Positions 1 through 8,482 are shown, counted from the first letter of the stretch. The stretch: 64,000 bases of DNA from Rhodohalobacter sulfatireducens (GCF_022012475.1 NZ_JAKLWS010000022.1:1-64000); one strand, 5' to 3'. Notes: generated by a model from the sequence alone, not told the origin. Translations and numbers: made by a program.

Positions 1-314
1 CGATTGAAAAGAGCGAAACCCGGGGTTACGTGATAAAGTCAACAAATCCCCGAGGCAATGAATCTTGTAAAAGCTTTATGTGATGTCGAGGGGTAGTGCA
101 ATGAAATTGTAATGATTTCAGTCAGAGCAAAATGTGAATCTCCAGGTTCTGCATTCCAAAGAAGGACAATTCAAACAATTAAAAACCAAGAGATAGAGTG
201 GGCAAAAAATTGTAAGGATTCATAAAAATTCGGCTCAAATTTTATTAAAAGTTAATCCAAATAACGTTATACAAGCGATATATTTAAATAGAGGGAGAAC
301 CAAAAAAATGAGAT
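1..314. other. left-edge intergenic stretch
   Basis: I recognise no gene here. The last 60 bases are AT-rich and end in a purine-rich GAGGGA (292-297) that can serve as ribosome binding site for the gene beginning at 315. An ATG at 308 in another frame opens an 11-codon reading frame (308-340) that overlaps the start of that gene. Confidence 0.5.
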
Positions 315-1142
315 ATGAAACACCTACTGGTACCCACTGACTTTTCCGAGAACGCAGAACACGCGTATCCTTATGCTCTGAATATTGCTGCTAAAACAGG
401 CAGCAGAGTTACGTTCTGGCTGACCGTCGAAGAACCTTTTGATTTTGCAACTCGAGTAGAAGAAAAGATGAAGGGAATTCGGGAGTATGCTCAAACAAAG
501 TTTGAAAAAATGATTTCCGAATTTAACAAAATGGATGAATATTCCGCGTTAGAGATTGACTACAAAGTTGTAAAAGGAAATACGCTAAGCGGTATTCTAA
601 AGGGTATTCATAAAATAAAACCCGATTGGGTAATTATGGGAACTAAAGGGTCCACCGGGCTCAAAAAGATTTTATTTGGAAGCAATGCATCTCGTGTGGT
701 ATCTGAATCACCAGTGCCGGTTCTGGTGATCCCAAATGAATCTCATTTTGATGAATTTCAGAAAATTGTATTTACAACAGAATACCAGGAAAACGACCTC
801 GAACTGCTTCATTCAATCGTTGAATTTGCGAAGTTGTGGAATTCAACCATCCGGGTGCTTCATGTTTCACAAGAGAAAAATTTAAAGAGTGCGATCATGC
901 AAAGGGGCTTTCGTGAAATGATTCAGGATCAGATTAACTATAAGAAGCTAGAATTTAACGTGGAATATGCCTCTAACTTTCTTGAAGGTATTGCAGGTTA
1001 CCAAGTCCCGGGAGGTTGTTCCTTATTAGCCATGGGACGATACGATCTCGATTTTCTGAATCAGATTTTCGACTACAGCGAGACCAAAGCGATGAGCTTC
1101 TATTCGCAAACACCGCTATTGGTACTCCCCGCTAACAACTGA
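315..1142 (+). CDS. universal stress protein, tandem UspA domains
   Basis: Cytoplasmic stress protein of 275 residues, twice the length of a single UspA domain. The first domain (about 1-140) begins with the typical HLLVPTDFSENA strand-loop and ends with the ATP-binding pattern G-x2-G-x9-G-S (GTKGSTGLKKILFGS, about 109-123) followed by SPVPVLVIP. The second domain (about 148-275) keeps the fold and the closing TPLLVLP strand but lacks the glycine motif, so it probably does not bind ATP; this first-active, second-degenerate pattern is common in tandem Usp proteins. It stands alone, convergent with ferritin. The start at 315 is the only in-frame ATG near the GAGGGA element, at a rather long spacing of about 17 bases. 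Confidence 0.93.
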   Translation: MKHLLVPTDFSENAEHAYPYALNIAAKTGSRVTFWLTVEEPFDFATRVEEKMKGIREYAQTKFEKMISEFNKMDEYSALEIDYKVVKGNTLSGILKGIHKIKPDWVIMGTKGSTGLKKILFGSNASRVVSESPVPVLVIPNESHFDEFQKIVFTTEYQENDLELLHSIVEFAKLWNSTIRVLHVSQEKNLKSAIMQRGFREMIQDQINYKKLEFNVEYASNFLEGIAGYQVPGGCSLLAMGRYDLDFLNQIFDYSETKAMSFYSQTPLLVLPANN

Positions 1143-1252
1143 TTTTAGCCCTGACAGTTTTTGGCGTTTTTAAATCTCAATAGCAGGACAATTTGGACCT
1201 TCATCCTGAATCCGACGCTGTCAGGTCCTGCGGACGCTGACAGGTCTCAATA

Positions 1253-1780
1253 TTATTCTGTCTCTTCTCCATTACCATTTTCAGGCAGATCCCCCTGGCG
1301 TTGACCCAGTTCTTGGTCAAGCATATATAAACCCGGACCTTTTTCACCCAAAATATTCAGCTTGTCAAGAATTGTTCGGAAGAGATCCTCTTCTTCTACC
1401 TGTTCATCTACGTACCATTGTAAAAACTGGTGGGTTGCGTTGTCTTTTGCCTCTTTGGCAGCTTCGACAAGGTTATCGATTTTCCGGGTGTTCTCCTGCT
1501 CCAATTCCAGTCCGCGTTCAAAAAGGTTACGGATGGAGTCAAACTCGCTATCGGGTTTAGCAATAGCAGGTGCTACAGCATGACCATCGCGATCATTGAT
1601 ATAGTGAAAAATTTTCATGGCGTGGAACTGTTCCTCTTTCGACTGTTCCAGGAAGAAATTTGCGGTACCGTGAAAACCGTTTACTTCAGCCCAGGAGGAC
1701 ATTGCCAGATACCAGTTTCCGGCTTCAAATTCATGCTGAACCTGGTCATTCAGTAGGGATTCAATTTTCTCTAATAGCAT
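1253..1780 (-). CDS. ferritin (non-heme, bacterial FtnA-like)
   Basis: Iron-storage protein that oxidises Fe(II) and mineralises iron in a 24-mer shell. The 175 residues match the family length. The ferroxidase ligands fall exactly at the FtnA positions: Glu17, Glu50, His53, Glu94, Gln127 and Glu129/Glu130. The tail after residue 155 is acidic and low-complexity, which is slightly unusual. It is monocistronic, with a Bacteroidota-type -7 box about 37 bases upstream of the ATG. Its neighbour the universal stress protein is also stress-linked, but the two genes are convergent. Confidence 0.96.
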   Translation of the reverse strand: MLLEKIESLLNDQVQHEFEAGNWYLAMSSWAEVNGFHGTANFFLEQSKEEQFHAMKIFHYINDRDGHAVAPAIAKPDSEFDSIRNLFERGLELEQENTRKIDNLVEAAKEAKDNATHQFLQWYVDEQVEEEDLFRTILDKLNILGEKGPGLYMLDQELGQRQGDLPENGNGEETE

Positions 1781-1816
1781 ATTTACCTCTCAAATTTTTA
1801 AAGATCATATTTAACA

Positions 1817-1848
1817 CAAAGATACAACAGAATAAAGAAAACATCAGT
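1817..1848 (-). promoter_or_regulatory. putative Bacteroidota-type promoter of ferritin
   Basis: On the minus strand TATCTTTG (plus coordinates 1817-1824) matches the Bacteroidota -7 consensus TAnnTTTG. A TGTTTTC stretch about 20 bases further upstream is a loose -33 candidate. The spacing to the ferritin ATG leaves a leader of roughly 30 bases. Confidence 0.45.
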
Positions 1849-1873
1849 ATTCAGAACTTTTTAAAGACTGTCT

Positions 1874-2908
1874 TTATTCATTAGCGTTTGGAATCCGGTT
1901 TGAGCCTTGTCGGTCGACCATCCAGAAAGGATAACGTTTCGTGGTAGAAGAAACTTCATCCAACTCCTTTAATTCATCATCACTTAAATCAAGTTCAACA
2001 GAACGGATGTTTGATGATAGTTGATCCATATTTTTTGCGCCGATGATTGTACTCGTAACTCCTGATTGCAGGCGAACCCAGGCAAGAGCAACTTCAGCAA
2101 CGGATGCATCGTGGTTATCGGCAATTTCCTCCATCACATCTACAATATCATAGGCTTGTTCTTTATCGATGGGAGGGAAGTCGAATTCGTCACGGCGTGA
2201 GCCATCTCCGGCTTTCTCGTTATCACGAGTGTATTTACCCGAAAGAAAGCCGCCGGCGAGAGGACTCCAGGGCATGAATCCAAGTTGTTCGGATTGACTC
2301 AATGGGATGAGGGAATCTTCCACGTCGCGAGAGGAGAGAGAGTAGAAGTACTGCATCGCCTTGAATTCATGCCAGCCTTCCTGCCGTGCTATTCCAAGAG
2401 CTTTCATCACCATCCAGGCCGGCCAGTTGCACACACCGATATATCGCACTTTTCCGCTTTCAACAATATCATTCAATCCACGCATAATTTCCCGAACAGG
2501 CGTAACAGGATCGACTCCATGAACATAGAGAAGGTCGATGTGATCCAGTTGTAATCGTTTCAAACTTTTCTCTACGGAGTTGAAGATATGATATCGCGAG
2601 AGTCCCTGGTTGTTAGGCTGTTCACCCATTTTTCCGCGAAGCTTGGTGGCAATCACAAGTTCATCACGGTTTAGTTCTAAATTCTTGATGCTGTTACCCA
2701 GTATTGTCTCAGATTGGCCAAATGAGTATATGTTTGCTGTATCAATAAAATTAATTCCCGAATCCACTGATTTTTGAACTAGTGCATCTGCTTCCCCCTG
2801 TTCCTGCTGACCGATTGCTTCCCACATTCCTTCACCACCAAATGTCATGGTACCAAAGCAAAGTTCTGAGACGAGCAGTCCTGTATCACCTAATAAATTG
2901 TATTTCAT
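1874..2908 (-). CDS. aldo/keto reductase (Tas/YajO-like)
   Basis: NAD(P)H-dependent oxidoreductase with the (beta/alpha)8 fold, 344 residues, no signal peptide, so cytoplasmic. The catalytic tetrad is visible: Asp56 (FIDTANIY), Tyr61, Lys89 (VIATKLRG) and His130 (LLYVHGVDP). The C-terminal VTSTIIGAKNMDQL is the usual cofactor-binding segment of the AKR11/13-like group. The gene is monocistronic, transcribed towards ferritin. Substrate cannot be told from sequence. Confidence 0.93.
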   Translation of the reverse strand: MKYNLLGDTGLLVSELCFGTMTFGGEGMWEAIGQQEQGEADALVQKSVDSGINFIDTANIYSFGQSETILGNSIKNLELNRDELVIATKLRGKMGEQPNNQGLSRYHIFNSVEKSLKRLQLDHIDLLYVHGVDPVTPVREIMRGLNDIVESGKVRYIGVCNWPAWMVMKALGIARQEGWHEFKAMQYFYSLSSRDVEDSLIPLSQSEQLGFMPWSPLAGGFLSGKYTRDNEKAGDGSRRDEFDFPPIDKEQAYDIVDVMEEIADNHDASVAEVALAWVRLQSGVTSTIIGAKNMDQLSSNIRSVELDLSDDELKELDEVSSTTKRYPFWMVDRQGSNRIPNANE

Positions 2909-3090
2909 TTTGTTTTCTCTTTTATGATTGATTGGTTATTTCTAAAAAAACATTTGGATTCCTGATTTTGTTCAGATTGTTTGTTTTTTTGGTTTCAGGA
3001 TCAATTAGTCTCAATCAGAAATACTGTTAAATGTTTATTAAGATAGATTAGAAGATCGCTCTTTAATTTAGAAAGTACGAATTTCCATAA

Positions 3091-3294
3091 TCAGACCATT
3101 TTAACCTTATTATTGTTGGTGCAGGAGCCGCCGGTATTTTCATTGCAAAACAGTTCATCAAGAAATCTTTTCAAATTCTTTTAATAGAGACTGGGTATTT
3201 TGTACGTAGACGGGAAACCCAGGATCTCTACAAAGGAGGGGTGGAGAAAAATTTGCCGGGTTCAAACGATCAGTTACATCGCAGTCGTTTGTGA
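3091..3294 (+). pseudogene. N-terminal remnant of a GMC-type FAD oxidoreductase
   Basis: In this frame the bases read LIIVGAGAAGIFIAKQF (3106-3156), an FAD-binding Rossmann GxGxxG, followed by LLIETGYF and TQDLYKGGVEKNLPG, which matches the N-terminus of GMC-family oxidoreductases. There is no start codon: a stop lies just before 3091. The frame ends at TGA 3292-3294, at a place where the family continues with an arginine-rich FGG segment. The rest of the gene is unrecognisable up to rtcB. Nothing else is seen in the 2909-3443 gap beyond AT-rich sequence and the promoter region of the aldo/keto reductase. Confidence 0.75.
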
Positions 3295-3446
3295 GATTTA
3301 ATGATGATTTTTTGATCCATTGTTTTTCACGAGCTGAATTTAATTTATCCGGGAAGAGTATCAAGAAATCATTTAATTTCTAATTACGTTTTGTTTGTAG
3401 TGCTCAACAGCAACTGCGATTAAATGATTTTAAAAATTAAAGAGTG

Positions 3447-4601
3447 ATGGAACAGGTTATTTCTTCAGAGCGACTTCCAATTAAGCTTTGGCTGGAGGAT
3501 TTGGAAGAAGGTGCGCTTCAACAAGCCAAAAATTTGGCAAATTTGCCGTTCGCTTTCAAGCATATTGCCATCATGCCCGATTCTCATCAAGGTTATGGTA
3601 TGCCGATTGGAGGAGTTCTGGCAACAGAGGATGCCATCATTCCAAACGCCGTGGGCGTGGATATTGGCTGCGGAATGTGCTCGCTGAGGACAGATCGCAA
3701 AGAAATTGATCGTGATGATCTGAAATCGATCATGAGTATTATCCGAAAAACGGTTCCGGTTGGGTTTAATCACCATGATCAGCAACAGGATGAAAAATGG
3801 ATGCCGGAATTGAATGGAAATTTGGAGATTGTTGAGCAGGAGTATGAAAGTGCACAAAGCCAGGTGGGCACACTCGGAGGTGGCAACCACTTTATTGAAA
3901 TTCAGAAAGGTTCGGATGGATATGTTTGGATTATGATTCACTCCGGTTCGAGAAATATTGGATATACAGTCGCTAAACATTACAACCAAAAGGCGAAAGA
4001 GCTAAACGAGAAATGGAAAAGTGAAACACGCACGGATCTCGCATTTTTCCCAAGGGATACAAAGGAGTTCGATGACTATATCCGGGAGATGGACTACTGT
4101 ATTGAGTTTGCCCTGAACAACCGAAAATTGATGATGGAAAGGGTTCAAAATGCTATTACGGATGTATTGGGTGAAGTGGATTTTTCTGATTTCATCAATA
4201 AACCACACAATTTTGCTTCCCTAGAAAATCATTTTGGAAAAAATTTACTTATTCACCGAAAAGGTGCAACCCGTGCAAGAGAAGGCGAGTTGGGAATGAT
4301 TCCGGGATCTCAGGGATCGAGTTCATTTATCGTGAGAGGAAAGGGAAACAGGGACGCCTTTGAATCCTGTTCGCATGGTGCCGGCCGGGTGATGAGCCGA
4401 AATCAAGCGAAGAAAACACTGAGTGTTGAGGAGGAGTCGAAACCACTGGAGGAACGTGGAATTTTACATGCAATTCGTCATAAAAGTGACCTCGATGAAG
4501 CCCCCGGATCGTACAAAGACATCCAAAAAGTGATGGAGCTGCAGAAAGACCTGATCGAAATCGTCATTGAGCTGGAGCCTTTAGCAGTTGTGAAAGGGTA
4601 G
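3447..4601 (+). CDS. rtcB: RtcB family RNA ligase-like protein (short form)
   Basis: RtcB joins 2',3'-cyclic phosphate RNA ends to 5'-OH ends using GTP and Mn(II). The family signatures appear in order: GVDIGCGM (metal Asp and Cys), GTLGGGNHFIE, MIHSGSRNIG, HRKGATRA, MIPGSQGSSS and SCSHGAGR, whose His is the guanylylated residue in characterised enzymes. At 384 residues it is about 90 shorter than E. coli RtcB and belongs to the compact branch, whose substrate is less certain. No rtcA, rtcR or archease gene is adjacent. A GTG at 3444 directly precedes the ATG at 3447; I take the ATG. Confidence 0.93.
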   Translation: MEQVISSERLPIKLWLEDLEEGALQQAKNLANLPFAFKHIAIMPDSHQGYGMPIGGVLATEDAIIPNAVGVDIGCGMCSLRTDRKEIDRDDLKSIMSIIRKTVPVGFNHHDQQQDEKWMPELNGNLEIVEQEYESAQSQVGTLGGGNHFIEIQKGSDGYVWIMIHSGSRNIGYTVAKHYNQKAKELNEKWKSETRTDLAFFPRDTKEFDDYIREMDYCIEFALNNRKLMMERVQNAITDVLGEVDFSDFINKPHNFASLENHFGKNLLIHRKGATRAREGELGMIPGSQGSSSFIVRGKGNRDAFESCSHGAGRVMSRNQAKKTLSVEEESKPLEERGILHAIRHKSDLDEAPGSYKDIQKVMELQKDLIEIVIELEPLAVVKG

Positions 4602-4664
4602 GGTGTTCCAAAACCCAAATGACAATGATAAAAACAGGATACTTAATCCATCATCTATTCATCG

Positions 4665-4740
4665 AACCACAATAGCACGGCGAAGATCACAAAGATTATT
4701 TCTTAGTGACCGTTGTGATCTTCTTAGCGTCGTCGTGGTT
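4665..4740. repeat. extragenic inverted repeat downstream of rtcB
   Basis: Outer arms AACCAC (4665-4670) and GTGGTT (4735-4740) enclose GAAGATCACAA (4682-4692) and its exact complement TTGTGATCTTC (4713-4723). It resembles the common bacterial extragenic palindromes built from CACAAAG/CTTTGTG arms and is related in style to the hairpin at 41030-41105. It could act as mRNA 3'-end structure for rtcB. Confidence 0.65.
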
Positions 4741-4769
4741 AAAAGCCTTAATTTAGTGATTCACCCAAA

Positions 4770-4955
4770 CTGGCGTGAGTGTTAAGCGAAGCGTCACTCG
4801 TGCCACCTTCCCATTTAGAAAAAGAAGGCACAAGTGACATCCTTGATCTGCTGTTGGTATAATGATTTTTCCAGCAAGACAAATCCCAGATTATCTCAAT
4901 TTATGCTTTGAAATACCGGATATAACACTTTGCGCCAGTTTTCTGGGACCCACCC
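4770..4955 (+). repeat. structured repeat, copy 1 (possible small-RNA gene)
   Basis: This is about 95% identical to copy 3 (8217-8400) over its whole length. It opens with an 11-bp stem, TGGCGTGAGTG with CACTCGTGCCA (4771-4805), including two G-T pairs. A GAAGG-CACAAGTG segment (4824-4836) could pair instead with the right arm. It also holds GTGACA (4834-4839), an 18-base spacer and TATAAT (4858-4863), a good sigma70-like promoter pointing right, and it ends next to the terminator-like hairpin at 4960-5007. No protein is encoded. Confidence 0.7.
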
Positions 4956-4959
4956 TAAA

Positions 4960-5007
4960 TCCCTCCCTATGGCGAAAAGCACGCCAGAAGCAGGGACTTT
5001 ATTTTTA
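4960..5007 (+). terminator. terminator-like hairpin after repeat copy 1
   Basis: TCCCT (4960-4964) pairs with AGGGA (4992-4996), and inside it TGGCG (4970-4974) pairs with CGCCA (4982-4986). The stem is followed by CTTTATTTTT. It lies about 100 bases after the promoter-like element inside copy 1. Confidence 0.55.
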
Positions 5008-5032
5008 AATCTCGTATAGATCCTTATCCAAT

Positions 5033-5205
5033 ACTGGCGAGTGTTAAGCGAAGTGTCACTCGTGCCACCTTCAGATTAAAAAAAGAAGGTGCAAGTGATA
5101 TCCTCGACCTGTTATTGTTGTCATAAAGATTTTCCAGCAAGACAACTCCCGGATGATCTCAATTTATGCTTTGAAATACAGTATTTAACACAACCGCCAG
5201 TTTTT
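5033..5205 (+). repeat. structured repeat, copy 2 (diverged)
   Basis: This has the same order of elements as copy 1: TGGC-GAGTG stem (5035-5069), GAAGGTGCAAGTGATA, CCAGCAAGACAA, GATCTCAATTTATGCTTTGAAATAC and CGCCAG. It has lost the TATAAT and ends in a T-run rather than a proper hairpin. It is probably an inactive copy. The whole 4602-5266 gap is taken up by the palindrome at 4665, the two repeat copies and short unassigned spacers. Confidence 0.65.
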
Positions 5206-5266
5206 TTTGGGTTTTTGTAAATAGCGAGAGACTCTTACTTAATGAGATGTGTGATTTAGAACATCT

Positions 5267-8188
5267 CTATTCGTTTCGAATGAAGGATCCAACCACTTCC
5301 TTGCGCAGCGAAATGTTTCCATTAGGAATCACCACAGCAACCCACGGTGCATCCGCTGAAAGTATTTGGGCATTCCACTCGATGCTGCTGCCGTTATTGG
5401 ATGTAAGTGTGAGCTCCTTTTCGGGTTGGTTGACATCGAGGTTGTCAGAACGGAGAGTAAATGTGTGAGTGCCTTCGCCGGTAGCTGTTAGTTTGATTGT
5501 CACCGCACCTTTTTCCGTGGTTTCTTTTTCCAGTGTAAAATCGAGGGAGTGATTCTTTCTTAAATCCAGTTGAGATCTGCTTCCGGTAAGTGCCGTGAAG
5601 CTCGTTTGTTTGTCATGAGCTCTTGCCAGGTATTCACCTTCGGGAATAAATGATCGGAATGAGCCATCGTTATCCACGTCGATTGTGAGAGTGCGTCCGG
5701 TAGCTTTTTCTTCTATTTCTACTTGATGAGCAGAGCTCGGAGTAACCCGACCTTCAACAATTGCAGGTCCTGAAAGTTCCTCCATCAGCCATAACCATCG
5801 GCTTGTTGAATGGGTCCAGACTTCCTTGTAAACATACATGTTCTGAGGAGGCCAATATGGAACATCAGTAATATCATAGCTTTTCATGCCAACGGGTAGC
5901 GATCCAACAAAATCGCCTGATGAAACACTGTAAATCTGCGACCAGTCATACCCTTCACCGTACATGGTACTGGAGGCAAAAGGATTTCGTCCGACAATCC
6001 ACTGGGCTTGCTTTTGTGCTAGATTGGCGGCATCCAAATTTCGTCTTGTATGCGCTGCAATTGCCAGGGCTTTAGCTTGCGATAGTAGTACTCCATAGTT
6101 CCCACGGCGCGAAAACCACACTGGAAATTTTCTTAGATAATATCCGTCTCCCATGGGTAATCCCTGCAGCACCTGATCACGAAAACCTTCACGCGATGCC
6201 TGATGCCTGGCGGCTTGTTCCGGGAAATGTATGTAGTCTGATTCATGGTAGACATAGGCAGGAAGGACCCCATAAGGCTCCGTAATTTGTGAGCTTGTTT
6301 TTTGATATTCTGAGTATAAAGCAATTACAGCATACCAATCCATCCAATTTTCATGAAATGGAAAGGTAGACACAAGTTTTGCCATGGCAAGAATAGGGGC
6401 CTGGTCATTACCGTGATGAAACTGGTAAAAGTGATCCTCTTTGTCAGGCCCTGTGTAGAAAAACCCTGCTAAAGGAAATTCTGGCCCAACAAAACGTTTC
6501 TGTTGGGAGTCCACAATAATCTGCCCCAGTTCAGTGGCTTTGTCGGCATATTTTTTCTTTCCTGAAGCTTTGTAGAGTTCGATTGAAGCCAGGATACCAA
6601 TTCCAGCCAATTCAAGGGGAGTGGTCGAATAAGCCGGTGTGCTCCAAGTTTCGGGACCGGCAGTTCCGTTAATGGCATACTGCCAGTCATCTTCAGCAAT
6701 TCTAAGGCTTTTTGCTGCTAACTGAGGATCAATGTGTTTCAAAACTCGGGAAGCGATCGCCGCTGCCGAAGCTGCTATGTAGTTCACATTTGGATTGTTT
6801 AGTGCTTCCCTGGTTCGGTCGTCTTCATCGCCAATGATACCATTTGTCCACAAGTTATTGCTTGCAAAACCGATTCTAAAGCCCCCTTCAAAACGGACCT
6901 TAAGTATCCAATGAAGCCCCCATTTTGCTTCATCGAGAACTCTTTCTAAAAGTTCTGGGTCATATTTTCGTTTTTGAAGTTTCTCGGCCAGAGCAAACAT
7001 TGAATAAGTTGCTTCACCCGTATTAATCATTCCTTGAGAGAGATCACCGGCATCATGCCAGCCACCATTCATCACAATCTTTTTATTGCCCTGTGTAGCC
7101 ATCCAGTCCGTGTGACAGACATCGTGTGAGCCTGGAATCTTATATCCGCAGCGTTGACCATAGAAAAAGTTTAGCGTTTTCCAGATTGTTCCTCTCCATA
7201 CATCTTCATCAATTTTAAATGGCTGCGTACGGGTATTTCCAGCCTGAATGATATAAGTCCCTGATTTCCGTACTTCGGAGAAATCCATAAGCTGGTACTC
7301 TCCGAGTTTTGTTGTAACAGTTTCAATGGGTGCGTCTAAGACCAATTCCGGTAATGCATTATTATCCAAGCGTATCAGCTGAAAATTATTAGCGGAAAGA
7401 TCACTTGCAAGTGCACTTTTTGAAGCCCCAACCTGGTATCCCGTGTGGCTGTATGATATCTTTCCCGGAGCAACATCCCAACCTTTGTAATGATCCGGTT
7501 CAACCCGCTGCAGTTCAATCTGACCCATTTCAAAAGATATTCTGTCATCCGGTGCAGCAAGCATTTTGTTCACCCAGTAGCCAAATTCAAGGGATGTTAC
7601 CTTATCTCTTTCTGTGGGGGTTATTTCCCAAACTACCTTTTGCCATTTTTTATTTTGCAGGGTTACGTAATGAATACCTTCTCTGTAATAGGCATCAGGA
7701 ACTTTAACTTCCCCATCGTTGTGCAATACAATCTGTAGTGGTAGCATCGGGAAACCCTTTACATCTGGCCGAATCCACATGGAAATTCGATTAAAACTGT
7801 TCCAATTTTCACCTGGAATTTTTCGAACCAGATTTACGGATGAGAGTCTTCGGGTTGTCGGGGCGGGTTGATCTGAAAACATTTCCATCTCCACCCGCAG
7901 GGTGTTCATTCCATCCGGACCGCTGTTTTTTTGAAATGTCAAATCACCCGTTCCGGTCAGAGTCCAGTTACCTGGTTCGGACATATCATCCAACAGTCGG
8001 CTGTCAAGAACCTCTTTTTGCAACCAGCGATACTCAGCCGAATTTTCAAACTCGATTGGCATGAGTTCTCCATTTACCTGAGCTCCAACATTATACGGAA
8101 GGATTAAAATCGCAGCCCATAACAAACTTGCATGAAAGAAAGAGACTATGAGCGGTGTGTTGAAATGGTAAGGCAGACAGAAGTTCAT
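5267..8188 (-). CDS. secreted glycoside hydrolase family 9 protein with CelD-type N-terminal Ig domain
   Basis: Exported enzyme predicted to cut beta-linked glucans or related glycans. Order: signal peptide (about 1-36, ending NVGAQ), a carbohydrate-binding-like beta domain (about 50-230), a CelD_N Ig-like domain beginning SHTGYQVGASKSA (about 245-330), the (alpha/alpha)6 GH9 catalytic domain (about 335-830) and a C-terminal carboxypeptidase-regulatory-like beta domain (about 835-900) plus a final beta stretch. The GH9 signature GGWHDAGDLS holds the nucleophile-activating aspartates; WIVGRNPFASS and the late YKEVWTHSTSRW segment fit the C-terminal catalytic part, with that Glu the likely acid. 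The 973 residues are longer than simple GH9 cellulases. Substrate is uncertain. Structured repeats flank it on both sides. Confidence 0.9.
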   Translation of the reverse strand: MNFCLPYHFNTPLIVSFFHASLLWAAILILPYNVGAQVNGELMPIEFENSAEYRWLQKEVLDSRLLDDMSEPGNWTLTGTGDLTFQKNSGPDGMNTLRVEMEMFSDQPAPTTRRLSSVNLVRKIPGENWNSFNRISMWIRPDVKGFPMLPLQIVLHNDGEVKVPDAYYREGIHYVTLQNKKWQKVVWEITPTERDKVTSLEFGYWVNKMLAAPDDRISFEMGQIELQRVEPDHYKGWDVAPGKISYSHTGYQVGASKSALASDLSANNFQLIRLDNNALPELVLDAPIETVTTKLGEYQLMDFSEVRKSGTYIIQAGNTRTQPFKIDEDVWRGTIWKTLNFFYGQRCGYKIPGSHDVCHTDWMATQGNKKIVMNGGWHDAGDLSQGMINTGEATYSMFALAEKLQKRKYDPELLERVLDEAKWGLHWILKVRFEGGFRIGFASNNLWTNGIIGDEDDRTREALNNPNVNYIAASAAAIASRVLKHIDPQLAAKSLRIAEDDWQYAINGTAGPETWSTPAYSTTPLELAGIGILASIELYKASGKKKYADKATELGQIIVDSQQKRFVGPEFPLAGFFYTGPDKEDHFYQFHHGNDQAPILAMAKLVSTFPFHENWMDWYAVIALYSEYQKTSSQITEPYGVLPAYVYHESDYIHFPEQAARHQASREGFRDQVLQGLPMGDGYYLRKFPVWFSRRGNYGVLLSQAKALAIAAHTRRNLDAANLAQKQAQWIVGRNPFASSTMYGEGYDWSQIYSVSSGDFVGSLPVGMKSYDITDVPYWPPQNMYVYKEVWTHSTSRWLWLMEELSGPAIVEGRVTPSSAHQVEIEEKATGRTLTIDVDNDGSFRSFIPEGEYLARAHDKQTSFTALTGSRSQLDLRKNHSLDFTLEKETTEKGAVTIKLTATGEGTHTFTLRSDNLDVNQPEKELTLTSNNGSSIEWNAQILSADAPWVAVVIPNGNISLRKEVVGSFIRNE

Positions 8189-8213
8189 ACGATTATCTAT
8201 TTTTGGTTGTCAC

Positions 8214-8400
8214 AACTGGCGCGAGTGTTAAGCGAAGCGTCACTCGTGCCACCTTCCCATTTAGAAAAAGAAGGCACAAGTGACATCTTGGATCTGCTGT
8301 TGGTATAATGATTTTTCCAGCAAGACAAATCCCGGATGATCTCAATTTATGCTTTGAAATACCGGATATAACACTTTGCGCTTGTTTTTTGGGGGACCCA
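8214..8400 (+). repeat. structured repeat, copy 3 (possible small-RNA gene)
   Basis: Near-identical to copy 1, lying just upstream of the GH9 start and in the same orientation. The stem TGGCGCGAGTG/CACTCGTGCCA (8218-8252) is complete with one G-T pair. GTGACA (8280-8285), 18 bases and TATAAT (8304-8309) again form a promoter-like element, and a terminator-like hairpin follows at 8407-8459. The copies lie 3.4 kb apart as direct repeats around the GH9 gene. Confidence 0.7.
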
Positions 8401-8406
8401 CCCCAA

Positions 8407-8459
8407 CCCCTCTCTATTTCGCCAAAAGAAGCGAAACAAGGAGGGGCTTTTTCTTTTTT
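8407..8459 (+). terminator. rho-independent terminator-like hairpin after repeat copy 3
   Basis: CCCCT (8407-8411) pairs with AGGGG (8442-8446) and TTTCGC (8417-8422) pairs with GCGAAA (8431-8436). The stem is followed by CTTTTTCTTTTTT. The primary sequence differs from the hairpin after copy 1 but position and shape are the same. Confidence 0.6.
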
Positions 8460-8482
8460 ATCAATATTAAATTAAGAGTTTT

